From NCBI GenBank assembly GCA_015039365.1, contig WION01000059.1, positions 1 to 64,000 of the forward strand: DNA of 64,000 nt, written 5' to 3'. The notes beneath the pieces were generated by a model. The model was not told the origin of the DNA. It made no database searches and saw only the letters and a program-made list of their open reading frames with translations. A program made the translations under genes and the position numbers. Below are positions 26,036 through 37,828 of this stretch, one piece after another (the stretch's first letter is position 1; each line of letters starts with the position of its first letter). The DNA is from Amanita rubescens (lineage: Eukaryota; Basidiomycota; Agaricomycetes; Agaricales; Amanitaceae).

Positions 26036-27083
26036 TCAAAGTCTGGTAACACTCCATCTCATCCAATGGGCTATGTCACCGCCTCTATTGACTGGAATAA
26101 GTTCCGTCTCTACGCGAACAGTGCCCTTTTCAAATATTTCACCGTCCCAAAGCTCATTCCAAGAATCGGGGGAATGACAAAAGACGTGGCGCTGCACGAC
26201 GTTCGGCGAGGTGAGCCTGGTTCCTTTGACAAGTGCTCCGCGATTCGCCCCGAATATAGTTGACCCAGGAAGTGGTGAAATCAGCGACGCGAATTTCTGT
26301 GCGATATCACGCTGCCCTGCTTCATCAAAGAGGTGGAAGAACGAGGATGCGCAAATGGCAGAAACGTGCCCCTGGAGAGGGCCCAAGCTGGTTAAGGATT
26401 TGAGATCAGGGCGAGGATCGAGGGGTGGATTTGAGGCATAGAAAGGAGCATGTGGCGGAAGTACTGTTGAGTCAAATATGTCACCAGCTATGAACGCTGC
26501 TGGGCAAGTTTCGGGAGTGCTCCGGAAGAGCTCGTGGCCATAGTCCCAAAATGCTGTAGGCGATGTCAGTTAGATTGAAAGCGGATAAATTGGGCAGGGA
26601 CGCTCACCTTGACGCAGTTCGAATCCCATTACGTTCTCCACTGGCCAACCATCAGCTACCGCTTTTCTGAGGTCGCATCCGACTTCAAAAACATCAATCA
26701 GTTAGATAAGGGAATTGATATTAAGCGGTCTTACAGCAACAGCCAACATCGAGTAAAATTGCATCCTTTCTTTCTTTAGCGAGTTCCAGGACACGCGGGT
26801 AAGCTGGCACGCCGGATGCTCGAAATCTGCCATTTTGCAAGTCAGCGATGGAAGGAAATATAAAATAAAGGCTTGCATAGCAAGCGACATACTTGGTAAA
26901 CATGAATCTGCGAATACAGGGATACGGATAGACATTATGCGCTTTGGCCTGAACTGCAACGATGTGGTCCTTTAGTTTCTCATCATCATCAATCCCGGTT
27001 TGAGCTTTGAAAAAAGCAAGTTCGTCTTCAGTGAGAGAAAGAGTTTCCTCCAAGTCGGGCTTGTTAGGTACTGGGCTCGACAT
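26036..27083 (-). CDS. SAM-dependent methyltransferase, copy 2
   Basis: Exons in transcript order are 26893-27083, 26735-26826, 26608-26682 and 26036-26553, giving 291 aa. The Rossmann-fold SAM-binding motif I is split across two exons as ILLDVGCC and FGCDLRKAVADGWP. An acidic motif II region (ENVMGFELRQ) and FIAGDIFDS in a motif III-like position follow. The C-terminal half (GHVSAICASSFFHLFDEAGQ) is typical of small-molecule class I methyltransferases of basidiomycetes. The protein should transfer a methyl group from S-adenosylmethionine; the acceptor is unknown. It lies 202 bp upstream of its damaged paralogue in the same orientation, a clear tandem duplication. Confidence 0.82.
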
Positions 27084-27245
27084 GGGAGTGATGCACAGCG
27101 CAGCGTCTAGCTAGCTGATCTTAAATGATTTTGGCGTGCCGCGGTGTGTGTCACGATATATGAGTCAAGACTCGGATATCATGCCGTGCGGCTGTGGGGA
27201 TAGACTGATGGGGCTGATACGTACTGTTGGGGAGCAGCAGGACCC

Positions 27246-27520
27246 CCGAAAACCCCCCTAGATGCTTGAGGCGCGAGAGGATAAAAACCTTGGGAAATTT
27301 TTTAAGGCCTGATGCGGGAAAGGATAAAAATTTGGGCTATTTTGGCCGTATGCTTGGGTATTTTTGAGGATAAAAAACACAGGTTGACGGCGGGCCTGAG
27401 CTGGCCTGAGCCAAGTGTAGGATAAAAAATCATGATTTGCGGGACTCGAACCTATGAACGACCAAATATTAATTTCGTTGTTAACCATAGTAGTTCCCAA
27501 TGAGTAATAATTTCAAACTG
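27246..27520 (-). repeat. Possible tRNA-derived SINE or decayed tRNA-like sequence
   Basis: On the minus strand, bases 27452-27442 read GGTTCGAGTCC, an exact RNA polymerase III B-box. TGGTTAACAACG at 27487-27476 is an A-box-like match upstream. The 3' part, at lower coordinates, carries four copies of the minus-strand string TTTTTATCCT at roughly 45-50 bp spacing. The T stem cannot pair well, so a working tRNA is unlikely. A SINE with a tRNA-like head is the better guess. Confidence 0.35.
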
Positions 27521-27969
27521 TAGTCTGTAGGACATAAAATAATTACCCCTAGCTAAAAGTCATCCGCCCATGCAGCGTCAAAAAGCAGCATGGCTACGTC
27601 TACATCATCTACATGGTGACACCTTTAATCATGAAGAATGGATAGGCGTCGGGCGCATGCGTCCTGAAAATCCAAACCTTATACCAATAGGCCTCGCAAA
27701 TTTATTATGCTTCTTGAAGTGCCCAGTCGCGTCAAGACTGCATACTACCCATCCCCCAGCTTGGACGTCTCGCAATTTATCGCATTTTCGTTACCAGAAC
27801 AAACTCACTCGTTGCCGAAAATCTGCGTTGTTGAATGTTTTTCATGCTCAGTTCCACCTCATCATTTCGTTGACGAGTCACTTCTTCAGTTTCACCAGGC
27901 TGTATTGGATGGAAGGAAAACAGAGGCGCTGGTGGGTGGGATTGGGCACGGTGGGGCGTAGAGGGGTCA
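27521..27969. other. Gap between host genes and the giant element
   Basis: A frame of 141 codons (27570-27995) is open but shows no family features and runs across the element boundary; I do not accept it as a gene. Confidence 0.3.
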
Positions 27970-28019
27970 CATCAGGTAAATGGGGAAAAAACTAATCCTG
28001 TCTAATTTTGTCTAATTGT
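27970..28019 (+). repeat. Left terminal inverted repeat
   Basis: CATCAGGTAAATGGGG followed by an A-run, CTAATCCTG and two copies of TCTAATT. It matches the reverse complement of 56,016-56,065 except for three substitutions. Confidence 0.7.
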
Positions 28020-28079
28020 GTCTGATGAGGGTCAGTGCAAAGGAAGAGAGGGAAATTGGCTGGTTAGTAACCCAGGTTA

Positions 28080-29400
28080 CAAGGAATGTAGATTATTATG
28101 ATGTCATTTAACCAGTTACACAGATAGCTATACAATGCTAGACTAGCACAACATCAGTCAAAATGAAAGTCAGACCCTTATGTTAGTCAGTCTTGTTTGG
28201 GCAGCTAGATAATCAGATAGTCATACAATAACAAACAGGCAGATCACCAGAGTGCTATAAAAACAAGGTGCCAGACTACCAGACAGCTATGCAGTCAGAT
28301 CACCAACCAGTGTCAGACAGTCACATTACCAGACCACTAAACAATCAGAATAATATACAGTCAGATAATCAGCTTATTAGAAACTTGCTAGACCACTAGA
28401 GAATCACATAATCATCAAGTCAGGGGGCCAGAGTCGCCAGACACCAGATGGTCAGACTAATAGGGAAGCAACTAGGCAGCCTGATAGCCAGGCAGGTGGC
28501 CAGATCACCAAAGAGAGCATGGCAGTTAGATGAATAGAGAGCCAGACACCAGACACAAGATAGCAAGATCACTAGAAGGCACTATAGAGTCAGAGAGCCA
28601 GAGAGTTTGAACAAGAGAAACCCAGCCTCCAGGCAGCTAGATACCAGATAGCCAGACTGCTAGATAATCATAGAGTCAGACCACCAAAATGTGAGGGAAC
28701 CAGACAGTTAGAGTATCAGACAGTTAAACAAATAGAGTATTAAACAATCAGACAATTAGAGAGAATGAGACAGTTAGACAAATATTATGTAAGAGAGTTA
28801 GGCAATGAGAATATTAGATGATTGGACAATTAGAGTATTAGACAGTTAAACAATGAGAGCACTAGACATTTAGACAAATAGCATGTCAGACAGTCAAGTA
28901 ATTGGAGTATTAGACAATTAAACAGCCAGATAGTGGGGTAATTAGAGTGTTAGACAAATAACATGTCAGACAGTCAAGTAATTGGAGTATTAGACAAATA
29001 GTATGTCAGACAGTTAGGTAATCAGAGTGTTAGACAAATAACATGTCAGACAGTCAAGTAATTGGAGTATTAGACAAATAGTATGTCAGACAGTTAGGTA
29101 ATCAGAGTGTCAGACAGATAGTATGTCAGACAGTTAGGTAATCAGAGTGTCAGACAGATAGTATGTCAGACAGTTAGGTAATCAGAGTGTCAGACAAATA
29201 GTATGTCAGACAGTTAGGCAATTAGACAGTAAAACAATTAGTGTGTCAGACAACAAGCCACTTAGTTTATGAGGTAGTTAGAGTACCAGACAAATAGTAT
29301 GTCAGACAGTTAGGCAATTAGCCAGTAAAACAATTAGTGTGTCAGACAACAAGCCACTTAGTTTATGAGATAGTTAGAGTACCAGACAAATAGGACATCA
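28080..29400 (+). repeat. Left subterminal array of CAGACA motifs, partly a 40-bp tandem repeat
   Basis: Non-coding. Dozens of CAGACA, TAGACA and TCAGAC words recur every 8-20 bp in one main orientation. From about 28,860 the array becomes regular. The clearest part is a 40-bp unit containing GTATGTCAGACAGTTAGGTA, repeated about four times at 29,060-29,215. The second half also holds a duplicated block with ACAAGCCACTTAGTTTATGA. Confidence 0.8.
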
Positions 29401-29439
29401 GACCTTGATGTTAGACAATATTGGGATTCATAATATTAG

Positions 29440-29855
29440 TACTACAGGACAACAACAACAACAACAACAAAGGGAGGATGACAACAATGAAGGGAGAACG
29501 CAACGGAGGACGACAATGATGAAGGGAGGATGAAGGGAGAACACAACAAAGGAGGACGACAACAATGAAGGGAGAACAACAATGAAAGAACACAACAAAG
29601 GGAGGATGAAACAATGAAGGGGAAACAACAACAATGAAAGAGCGACAACAGCGACGACGACGACGACAATGGCGACGACCCCAATGAAGGCGACGACCCC
29701 AATGACGACGACGACGACGACAATAGAAAAGGGAGGGAAAGTAACAATGGAGTACGACAAAGGTGAAGAAGGAAGGAAGGAAAGAAGCGGGGGGAAGAAG
29801 GGGGGAAGACGATGAAGGGAAAGGTGGAGAGGGGCCCTTTTATAAACTCAAGCCT
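29440..29855. repeat. Low-complexity purine-rich tract (AAC/GACGAC/GGA runs)
   Basis: Runs of (CAA)n, (GAC)n and GAAGGGAGGA-type sequence. Long minus-strand frames here are only products of triplet repetition and encode Ser/Val/Leu-rich runs. Confidence 0.8.
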
Positions 29856-29943
29856 GGCCATGGGAAAGTTACGCAATGGCCATGGGAAAGTTACGCAACA
29901 GCCATGGGAACGTTATGCAATGATGATGGGAAAGTTAGCGCCA
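29856..29943 (+). repeat. 22-bp tandem repeat, four copies
   Basis: Unit GGCCATGGGAAAGTTACGCAAT and variants, four times in a row, 16 bp after a TTTTATAAA box. The position suggests a promoter- or LTR-internal repeat of the Copia relic that follows. Confidence 0.6.
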
Positions 29944-30207
29944 TGAACCGTTCACTTGGTGGATGCAAATAGTCCATCGAGCTATCATCTGTTCGGAAAG
30001 GCAACACGGTGGATGGAAGAGCGGCAGAGAGCGGTTGCCACTGTGCAGGAGCATAGCGATAACGAGGTGCCCGAGCCGAGATCATGGCCATTTCGGAGGA
30101 GATCGCCTAGTACTAGTACTACTAATAGGAGGACGACGAGAGCTGCTGTGACAAGTAGACAGGCGCCGGCACCGAGGTTGCATGGTTGACCGTAGGGCGC
30201 GAACTGG

Positions 30208-32060
30208 GTGATTTCCCAGAGTCGGTTCATCATCGCGGTACGCCAGAAGCGGGTGTTTGGGCAGTTTGATGGCTCGAACCCTAGACCAAGTCTCACAGAC
30301 GAAGCGAAGGCTTCGGACGTGAAGAAGAAAGCTTATGCAAAAGAATTAGCGGCGTGGCAAGATAAAGAGGACCTGGCGTTATATTTGCTTGCCCAGAAAC
30401 TCCCGGATTCAATTTTCTCGAAGTATATGAGCAAGACCACAGTTGCCGAGATGTGGGCTGCGCTCGTCGCCGAATTCATGCACAAGTCGATGTTGATGAA
30501 GTCACATCTACATTTGGAGTTTATGAATATGCATTACGAGAAAGACACCGACTTACGGACACAATTCGATAGGGTTCGTATGCAATACGTGGCCCTGCTA
30601 AACGTTGGTGTTGCCGTGAGCGAGGATGATAATCCCTCGCTCGTTATCAACTTCGTTCCGGCCGAATTATCTTCTTTCATGGCTCAAGTCTCTGCGAGTA
30701 TGAAGGTGTTGACGATGATGCACTCGCCAACTGTGAGTAATACTGCGGGAGATGGTGTGGGCAAGTCGGCAGATATTGCATTGGACGCCGACTCGTCGTT
30801 AATGCAGATGGCCGTGGAGGAATGGGATAGACGGGAGGCTGAGCGGAAGTCAGCTTCAGGACAAACGGATAAGGAAAACGATACTGTTCTTGCGACGGCT
30901 TCAGCTTCGGATGAACCTGAGGCAGAGTCAGGTGGGCGGAAGTACCGGAAACGCGGGAAACCAGGCGTTTGCTGGAATTGCGGGGGCATAAACGCGATGC
31001 CTGCCCCAGTCCTAATATAGCTAGTGATGAAGAACGTTCTGAGGGAACATGTCAATCAGAATCTGACGAGAGCAGAAGAGACGTACCTGGCGTTTCCCGT
31101 TCAAGCTCTAACTCCGAGAGGTCGAAAGATTCAGATGCGGACGCCATGTTGGATGAAGACTTGGATGATTCTGGAGATTCTGAAGCCCTGCCTGCATTAG
31201 CTATTGGAGCCATTATCAAATTGGAGACTTACGGAGATATAAACGAGGTTGACGAGACTGATTTCGTGGACGAAGTCGAGGAATCCTGTGATTTCTTGAC
31301 TGAACTTGACCCTGACGAGATACTGGACGTGGACGACGTTGCCAGTGATGTCCTTTTTCCATCAAATTCATCTTTGCCCCCACCGCATCTCCATTTGGCG
31401 ATTGCCGAACGTATTGAAGAGCGATCTGACCTGGAAACAGTCGTGATCCCTGCTGAACTTAAAACTGAAGAGGTCGACGTACCCTGTGGTTTTGATGACT
31501 CGAGCACAAGTCATCATGTGCTGAATTGTCGCGAGGAACCTGTTGATGCTGTCGTCGAAAAGTCGTCGAAGCTGTCTGAGGCGCCAAATGCCCTTGAGGG
31601 CCGGATCAGTTTGGATGCCGGTCGTTGGGATTCGCCTGATAGAATTTCGGCTAACAAAACTAGAGCGGGAGGCGATGCAGTCCAGGCGCGAATACCGGAT
31701 TCAGGGGGAGTATGGTCGGCCGTATGTGTTTTGATGGTTGCGGCAGTCATTGTCGGCATGGAGAACCTGGAAGATGAGGTTCTACGTGAGTTGGATGAAG
31801 AAACAAAAGATCTAGGACAATGTACCTCAAAACACCGATGCTCGGGCGATCACGGAAGGCGCGCGGTTGATTGCGTTCGACGCCAAGGCCTATCCTAATG
31901 ATCCCGATGAAGACCCGGGTGGTTTACCTAACGATGGGATTCCGTTCGCATGGATTGAAGACGTTGGACGTGATATCTATAGACGTGAAAGAGTCTCCGT
32001 TAGCACCAGAGAATTTTTTTAAATTATTGAAGAACAAGACTTACCGGTTGCGGACTTGAT
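30208..32060 (+). pseudogene. Copia-type gag relic, left copy
   Basis: The open frame 30208-31020 encodes a gag of the UBN2/Copia kind: QKRVFGQFDGSNPRPSLTDE, EDLALYLLAQKLPDSIF and HKSMLMKSHLHLEFMNMHYE are the capsid-like core. It ends at a zinc knuckle (VCWNCGG) that is broken by a frame slip; GHKRDACPSPN continues in the next frame. After it comes an acidic region (ALAIGAIIKLETYGDI, PSNSSLPP, ARIPDSGGVWSAVC) and DLIVDESRGSEDRGLNPDD. No ATG opens the gag core and no reverse transcriptase follows, so this is a decayed fragment. A matching copy lies in the opposite orientation at 44,950-46,810. Confidence 0.7.
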
Positions 32061-32116
32061 CGTGGATGAGTCCAGGGGGAGTGAGGATAGAGGACTCAAC
32101 CCCGATGACAGTCCTA

Positions 32117-32860
32117 TTGGTGTGTCGAAGCTATCGCGAGGACGATTCTGAGTTGCGTTGTTTAAGAGAAGAGGGGGATGAAGCTGTAGAAGCAGGAGGG
32201 GCCCGATGGACTATAGAATGGGACATTGTGTGCATTGACCAGAGAAGAATACGAGGCAAGATTGGAAAGAAACCAGAGCGCCGACAGAGTGAGGAGCTTA
32301 TTGCATGGTCCGGACAATTAGGCGTGTATCTGGAATCGACAAGTCGACGTCGAGTGTGATGCCGGGGTGGATTGGATTGCGATACTCGGGGAGATGATGA
32401 CGATGGTGATGATAATTGGAGATTTCGTTCGATCTCGGGCAGGTAAGATGGTTTCTGTTCGTTTTTATCGCGAGGACGATTCTGAGTTGTGTTGTTTAAG
32501 AGAAGTGGGGGATGGAGCTGTAGAAGCAGGAGGGGCCCGATGGACTATAGAATGGGAAATTGTGTGCATTGACCAGAGAAGAATACAAGGCAAGATTGGA
32601 AAGAAACCAGAGCGCCGACAGAGTGAGGAGCTTATTGCATGGTCCGGACAATTAGGCGTGTATCTGGAATCGACAAGTCGACGTCGAATGTGACGCCGGG
32701 GTGGGTTGCGATACTCAGGGAGATGATGACGATGGTGATGATAATTGGAGATTTCGTTCGATCTCGGGCAGGTGAGACGGTTTCTGTTCGTTTTTATCGC
32801 GAGGACGATTCTGAGTTGTGTTGTTTAAGAGAAGAGGGGGATGAAGCTGTAGAAGCAGTT
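32117..32860 (-). repeat. Bromodomain-gene-derived repeat, about 2.2 units, inverted
   Basis: Antisense copies of the roughly 330-bp unit found in sense at 39,958-40,945: one full unit (32,330-32,662) and parts of two others. Each contains the complement of CCTAATTGTCCGGACCATGC and of GTCGACTTGTCGATTCC. The unit is embedded in the Copia relic, and the repeated short open frames here are products of its tandem copies. Confidence 0.75.
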
Positions 32861-33030
32861 GCCGAAGAAATTATTGTTGAAGATGTCGTTGGTGATGAAA
32901 GTGGCGATAGCAGTTGGGTGATCACCACAGTTGACTTGATAGGTGGAATACCATGGATCCTTGAGGCGAAGGTGCTGGGTCGTTGGGCAACGCTATTGAG
33001 CGTTGATTGGACCGCTTTCTGGAGGAATTA

Positions 33031-33817
33031 GATTGCGTGGATCGTTACAGTCGTCGTTCCTGTCTTTTGGATCTATTCCTTGGTCCTGGTCGTCAAAGAT
33101 GAAGAACTGCTTACCCGCCCGCTATCTTTCGCATTTCGCACTCCATGCGTCGCTATTGTCGAGAAAACTATTTTTGCGATGGTTGATCTTTATGGTTTTC
33201 TGGTCGATCCCGGCCCCTGCCTGTCGATAGTTGGATGCTTCAAGTCGTCATCGGAGTTCGCGTTCATGCTGAAGAACGCTTGGCTCGGAGTTTTGGACGT
33301 GGTTAGGTGCACCTCGTGTGGTACACGCATTCAAGACGATGGCGGTGATAACGCGTATGACGTGGGAAACCGTTGACTTAGCGCGGGATTGATGAACATT
33401 CACTTCAGACTGGTGTATTGGTCAAATACCGAGCTTATAGAGAATCGAGAACTTACTGGCGACAGACAAATGTTTCGGATCACCACCATGATGAAATTTT
33501 GAAGATGGTCGAGCGCCGGAAGACTTGGATTTCCGATTATTTTGCTGATGAAGATTATTGCACAGCGTTTTGCAAGTTTCTTGCATGAGGATGTTGTCAT
33601 TGGCAGTGTCTGAGCCGACGCCAAAGAAGACGGCGGTGAAGGTTATGACATGTTTGGCGCCAGAAGTTACCGAAACCGCGATTTCGAAACCCCGGAGGTT
33701 CAGCTATTCAACTAGTACTACTAGTATCAAGTGCAGGAGTGATGTCGATTACGACAAGTTGACATTGATCACGACTAGTACTAGTACTACTATTAATGAC
33801 TCGCTGTACAGCCTGTA
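33031..33817. other. Unassigned element interior
   Basis: Only broken frames; it may be the continuation of the Copia relic, but no motif is recognised. It ends with an (ACTAGT/AGTACT) run at 33,711-33,800. Confidence 0.35.
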
Positions 33818-36406
33818 CTAAATACTAGTATCGTCTACTAATTCTTCGCCGCTATCTTCATCATTGAAGTTGTCTGAGATGATGGTAGCACGCCCTGAAC
33901 GTTGCTTGGTATAAACTTGGCTTGCATACTTTGCTCTGAATGAACCAGGTTTCCTGAATATACCGAAAAACTCTCTCGCTTTTTCAATGATTCGCTCCCA
34001 ATTTGCTTCAGTAAGTTGGTTAACCGCCAGCCGTAAGTCGTATGTTTGTATGCCCCACTCCGATGCAGAGAACTTGCTCATGTCCGGCACGAACTCCCCA
34101 GTCGACCATTGTTTCAAAGCTTTCTCGACCTACGGCAACAAGAGGTCAACAAGAATACAAGTTGGGAAGGATATAATACGTACAGCAACAGCAGCCAGTG
34201 CCAATGCAACGTATGGTGGCCTGTTTGCTGGAGCTGTTGGACTCGGAAAATGGTCAATTATTTCCAAATGGTGTGCAAATGTGTTAAGGATGCATTCATG
34301 TTGAAAAGCGCCTTTAAATGTCTGCAATGTGCCTGAGTTATGCGTAGTCAGATGAATGGAGAGACTACTAACATCGTTTTCGTCCATTTTATGTCTTGGG
34401 CTGTACCTATACATGTAAGGGAATATATGATTCTCCACCATGATGGTCTTTCCCTGGTGATTAGATTTAACTTCTGCCGCAGGCACGGCCCATTCAACGT
34501 ATCTTTGAATATCAGCTGAACTAGCGAACTGGGCATGGGTTTCAAAAAAAAGCTCCACCGCACGCTCTGCACGGACAGCAAATCCACTGCGATAATCATA
34601 TAAGTGCTGGCGCAGCTATAATAAAAAATCAGTCTATGAATGCAAATATGAAGTGGAAATGACAGACGAGTGGGTATACTGCATCCTCGTTGTGTGTGAG
34701 AACATGTGGACATTCTGGGAAATATTCAATCCATATTGTTTGCGCGTGTTCGAGGTAATGATTCGACTCCCAAGGTTCGCCTTTTCGAGCAAAATGACTA
34801 AGAAAGCGGGGGACCATAAAAACGCTCCATTTATTTCGATCAACGCCCCGTGGAAGGTCGTCAATCGTCCATTTTATTCTATCTCCATTTGAAGGGCCGC
34901 TTCCGGATGCTCTTATTTTTTTTTGTTCAACGCGCCGCAGAGCCCTTCCAGCTCGACTGTAATAGCCCACAGCTTTGAACCACATTATGAGTTGGTTGCT
35001 AATTAAGATTGAGATGCTTACTAGTAACTGTACTAGTTGATGCTTGACGTGTTGGCTGAGCTGGAGCAGCATTAGGCGGCTGAACTGGAGCAGCGTTAGG
35101 CGGCTGAGCTGGAGCAGCGTTAGGTGGCTGAGCTGGAGTGGGAGCAGCGTTGGGTGGCTGGTGGCCACGGGACACTGATTTGTGATTAGTGTTAGAGTTC
35201 TTTGAAGTATTCGCATCCGACTTGGACGCGTCTTGCGAACTATGACTTGACTGGACATGCTTTGTTGGAGTCTGCATTCTAACGTAAGTTTGTTCTATAG
35301 AAGAGAAAAGGAGACGTGCCTTGTCCTCCACCTGGGTTCCGTTAGCTTTGATTACGACGCCATGGGTCAAGGCATTGCCCCTTGAGTGAGCGCTGCCTTG
35401 GTCGCCAAGCTTAGTAGCGCTTGAACCTTTTGCCTGTTTATCATTTGATCCGGCGCCGCGTTGGTCGCCACACGTAGTGTGCGAATCTTTGGTGTGCTTT
35501 GGGTAGTATGAAGATTCTGCCTCTGCTTCTTCCACTTCTTCCGCTTCTTTCACTCCTTCCACTTCTTCATCCATTTCCATTTCGCCAAATCCCTTATCTA
35601 CTATACAATCAGTTACTGGAATTTGTAGTCAATTACAGATCATACCATTGGAACCATGATGCGACTGCTTTCCTTGCGGCGTTGTGACACCTTGAGTTGG
35701 CGGTGGGCTTGCCAGGGTACGATTGGCACGCCAGCCTGGTATGGTGCCACTGACTGAAAGTCGTAGTAATTCGCTAGCCGCTGTTCCTGTGTTGTCGTTA
35801 CTAGAAACGGAAGCCGAACGCCTGAGTTTTGGAGACCTGAGTGATCACAGGGGTTAGATATGCCAAAGGGGTGTCAAATGACTTACCTCGCCGCATTGTT
35901 CACGTCACCCATGCCCTCTCTACCTCGCTTGCTTCCTGCTCTTACTTCAGCGCTCGTGCTCCGGGGCTGACCTGACGCTTCTGCAACTTCTCTGCTGGAA
36001 GGCTTCCCTAGCCCAACAGCTTTCTTACGATAAGTAGAGTCCTGGTGGAAGGGAAATCGCACTTACTCTTCGCGCCTGGTGGCATAGGGATCGAATCTTT
36101 CAACTTCGCGTCTTCATTTCGCATGCTCTGCAGGATTGCAGCGACCTCAGGATCACTCAAATTCCGTGTCTTATCTTCTTTATCTGGTGCACGAGAACGA
36201 TGACGACGGGTGGTGGCATCAGTTCGATTCCGGCGCGAAGGGGAAAGATCCGGAAGACCGGGATGAGCAGTCAATGTCGTCGCCCGAAGTCCATACCGAC
36301 GGGTCTGGGTAGCGCCGTCGTTCTATAAAACAGAGCAAAGTCAGTAGATGTGTAGCATAAGAGGGTCAAAGCTTACCTCGGGCTGTTGCGCTTCGTCGGG
36401 AGGCAT
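33818..36406 (-). CDS. DUF6532-like basidiomycete protein (element cargo)
   Basis: Exons in transcript order are 36377-36406, 36067-36322, 35887-36019, 35646-35836, 35022-35600, 34668-34972, 34184-34615 and 33818-34129, giving 745 aa with all eight phases consistent. The N-terminal half is basic and disordered (RRNRTDATTRRHRSR), then acidic (EVEGVKEAEEVEEAEAE), then carries four PPNAAP repeats joined by AQ, VQ or TPAQ. The folded C-terminal half has DRNKWSVFMVPRFLSHFARK, HILNTFAHHLEIID-like and ALALAAVAVEKALKQWSTGEF segments. Their order and spacing resemble DUF6532 proteins, which are abundant in Agaricomycetes and have no established function. The gene is divergent from the hypothetical gene at 37.8 kb. 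It is intact inside the transposon-bounded block, so it may be cargo under selection. Confidence 0.68.
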
Positions 36407-37828
36407 CGTGTCCTACGAGTCGTTGCCTTGTCTTCTGACGGTAGGGAAGGAATGAGCGATGCAAGCAATTGGCATTATTTAAGCTCGCCTCTGCACCTGC
36501 ACCATAATCAACACATCGTCCCATTTTCGGCTTCACAAGTTATCTACCACAGTTCCGTAATGAGCCTTGGCATTGATCACCTCACCACCATACAAAACAA
36601 ATTAGTGAAAGATACAGATCTTGCCAGTTGGGATTACGACTCACGACGGAGTTAAGAGTGGCATGATTTAATCCAGACACGTAAGTGAGTTCCGGCACAG
36701 TGGGATGGGCAATCTATGTTGTCGCCCGAAATTGAACCTGGCCTGGCCATTCAACAAACGTCACTGGTTTCGTAACATTGATCTGAGAAAAAAGATCAGC
36801 AAAAAATTTAACAGACCAGTTAAATCATGACTCACAACGGAGTTATTGGTTTAATTCCGGTACTGTGTGAGAGGTCTGGAAGAGTAGGGATGGGCAATCG
36901 ACGTCATCAACCGAAATCGATAACACTACCACTTACATGGTTGTTCTACTAGTACGAAATAAAGTTGGCAGCCCGCCTCCAGTCACAGATCTTGTTGGAA
37001 TCATGGCTCATGACAGAGTTACTAAGAATACCAGCTAATTCGGACGTGTAAGCGAGGTTCCAGCACAAATTAAAATTAAATGCACAATGGGATGGGCGAT
37101 CTAGATTCTATGTTGCCTGAAATCGATGATCAACCTGGCCTGGCCGCTCGACAGATGTCACTGGTTTCGTAACACTGATCGCCCCGCTACTGAGAAAATA
37201 CTAGTAGGTCAGCAAAAATTTTAACAGACCAGTTAAATCATCGCTCACGACAGAGTTATTAGCTTAATTCGGGTACATGTGAGGGCCTGGGAGAGTGCTA
37301 GGGACAGGCAATCAATGTCATCGCCCAAAATCGGTAACACAGACCTGGCCACTTTCACTGTTTCACATGGTCGTTCTACGAAATAAAGTCGGCAGCTTGT
37401 CTCTTTACTTGGGGGCATGAGGCAAGGTGCAAGTGTTAGAAGAGACATGGACTCACCTCAATTTAGTGTTGTGCAGGTCGGCAAATTGTTATCAATACCG
37501 TAACATGATCGCCTTCTGCCGTACTAGTACAAGATAAATTAGGGAAAAATTCAGACGGAACAACACGGCTCACTGCTGGTTACCGGTTACGAGGTACGGC
37601 GCAAGAGGCCTGTTAGGGTCACGGTTCTTATTCGTTGTGTGCATCATAGTAGATCTTGAAGCGCCGTTTCCATGGCTTGGCAAATTGTCGGACCATTTTT
37701 TCTCAGCTGGAGCCTTATATTTGTGTTCCCACAAATCCACGATTAGTTCGCGGCCTCAGGAGAGGGAATATTTATACATACACGTTATCGACTTCGACCT
37801 CCAACTTCCTCGATTTCCTCCCAATCAG
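36407..37828. other. Divergent intergenic region with a duplicated block of about 415 bp
   Basis: The stretch beginning near 36,640 recurs near 37,060. Both contain AACAGACCAGTTAAATCAT, CTGGCCTGGCC and TCACTGGTTTCGTAACA at matching distances, with about 15-20% divergence by eye. No gene is seen; it is the shared promoter region of two cargo genes. Confidence 0.6.

Noticed and set aside
27570..27995. 141-codon plus-strand frame next to the element
   Set aside because: No family features, odd composition, and it runs across the terminal inverted repeat.
28080..29400. Possible CRISPR-like array
   Set aside because: The repeats are degenerate and directly abutting, with no unique spacers; in a fungal nuclear genome they fit transposon subterminal repeats.
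29411..29876. Long minus-strand frames rich in Val, Leu and Ser
   Set aside because: They arise from (CAA)n/(GAC)n/GGA low-complexity DNA, are open in several frames at once and carry no motif.
32066..33031. Repeated plus-strand frames containing RWTIEWEIVCIDQRRI
   Set aside because: They are antisense readings of the tandem bromodomain-derived repeat; the sense strand encodes the bromodomain fragment.
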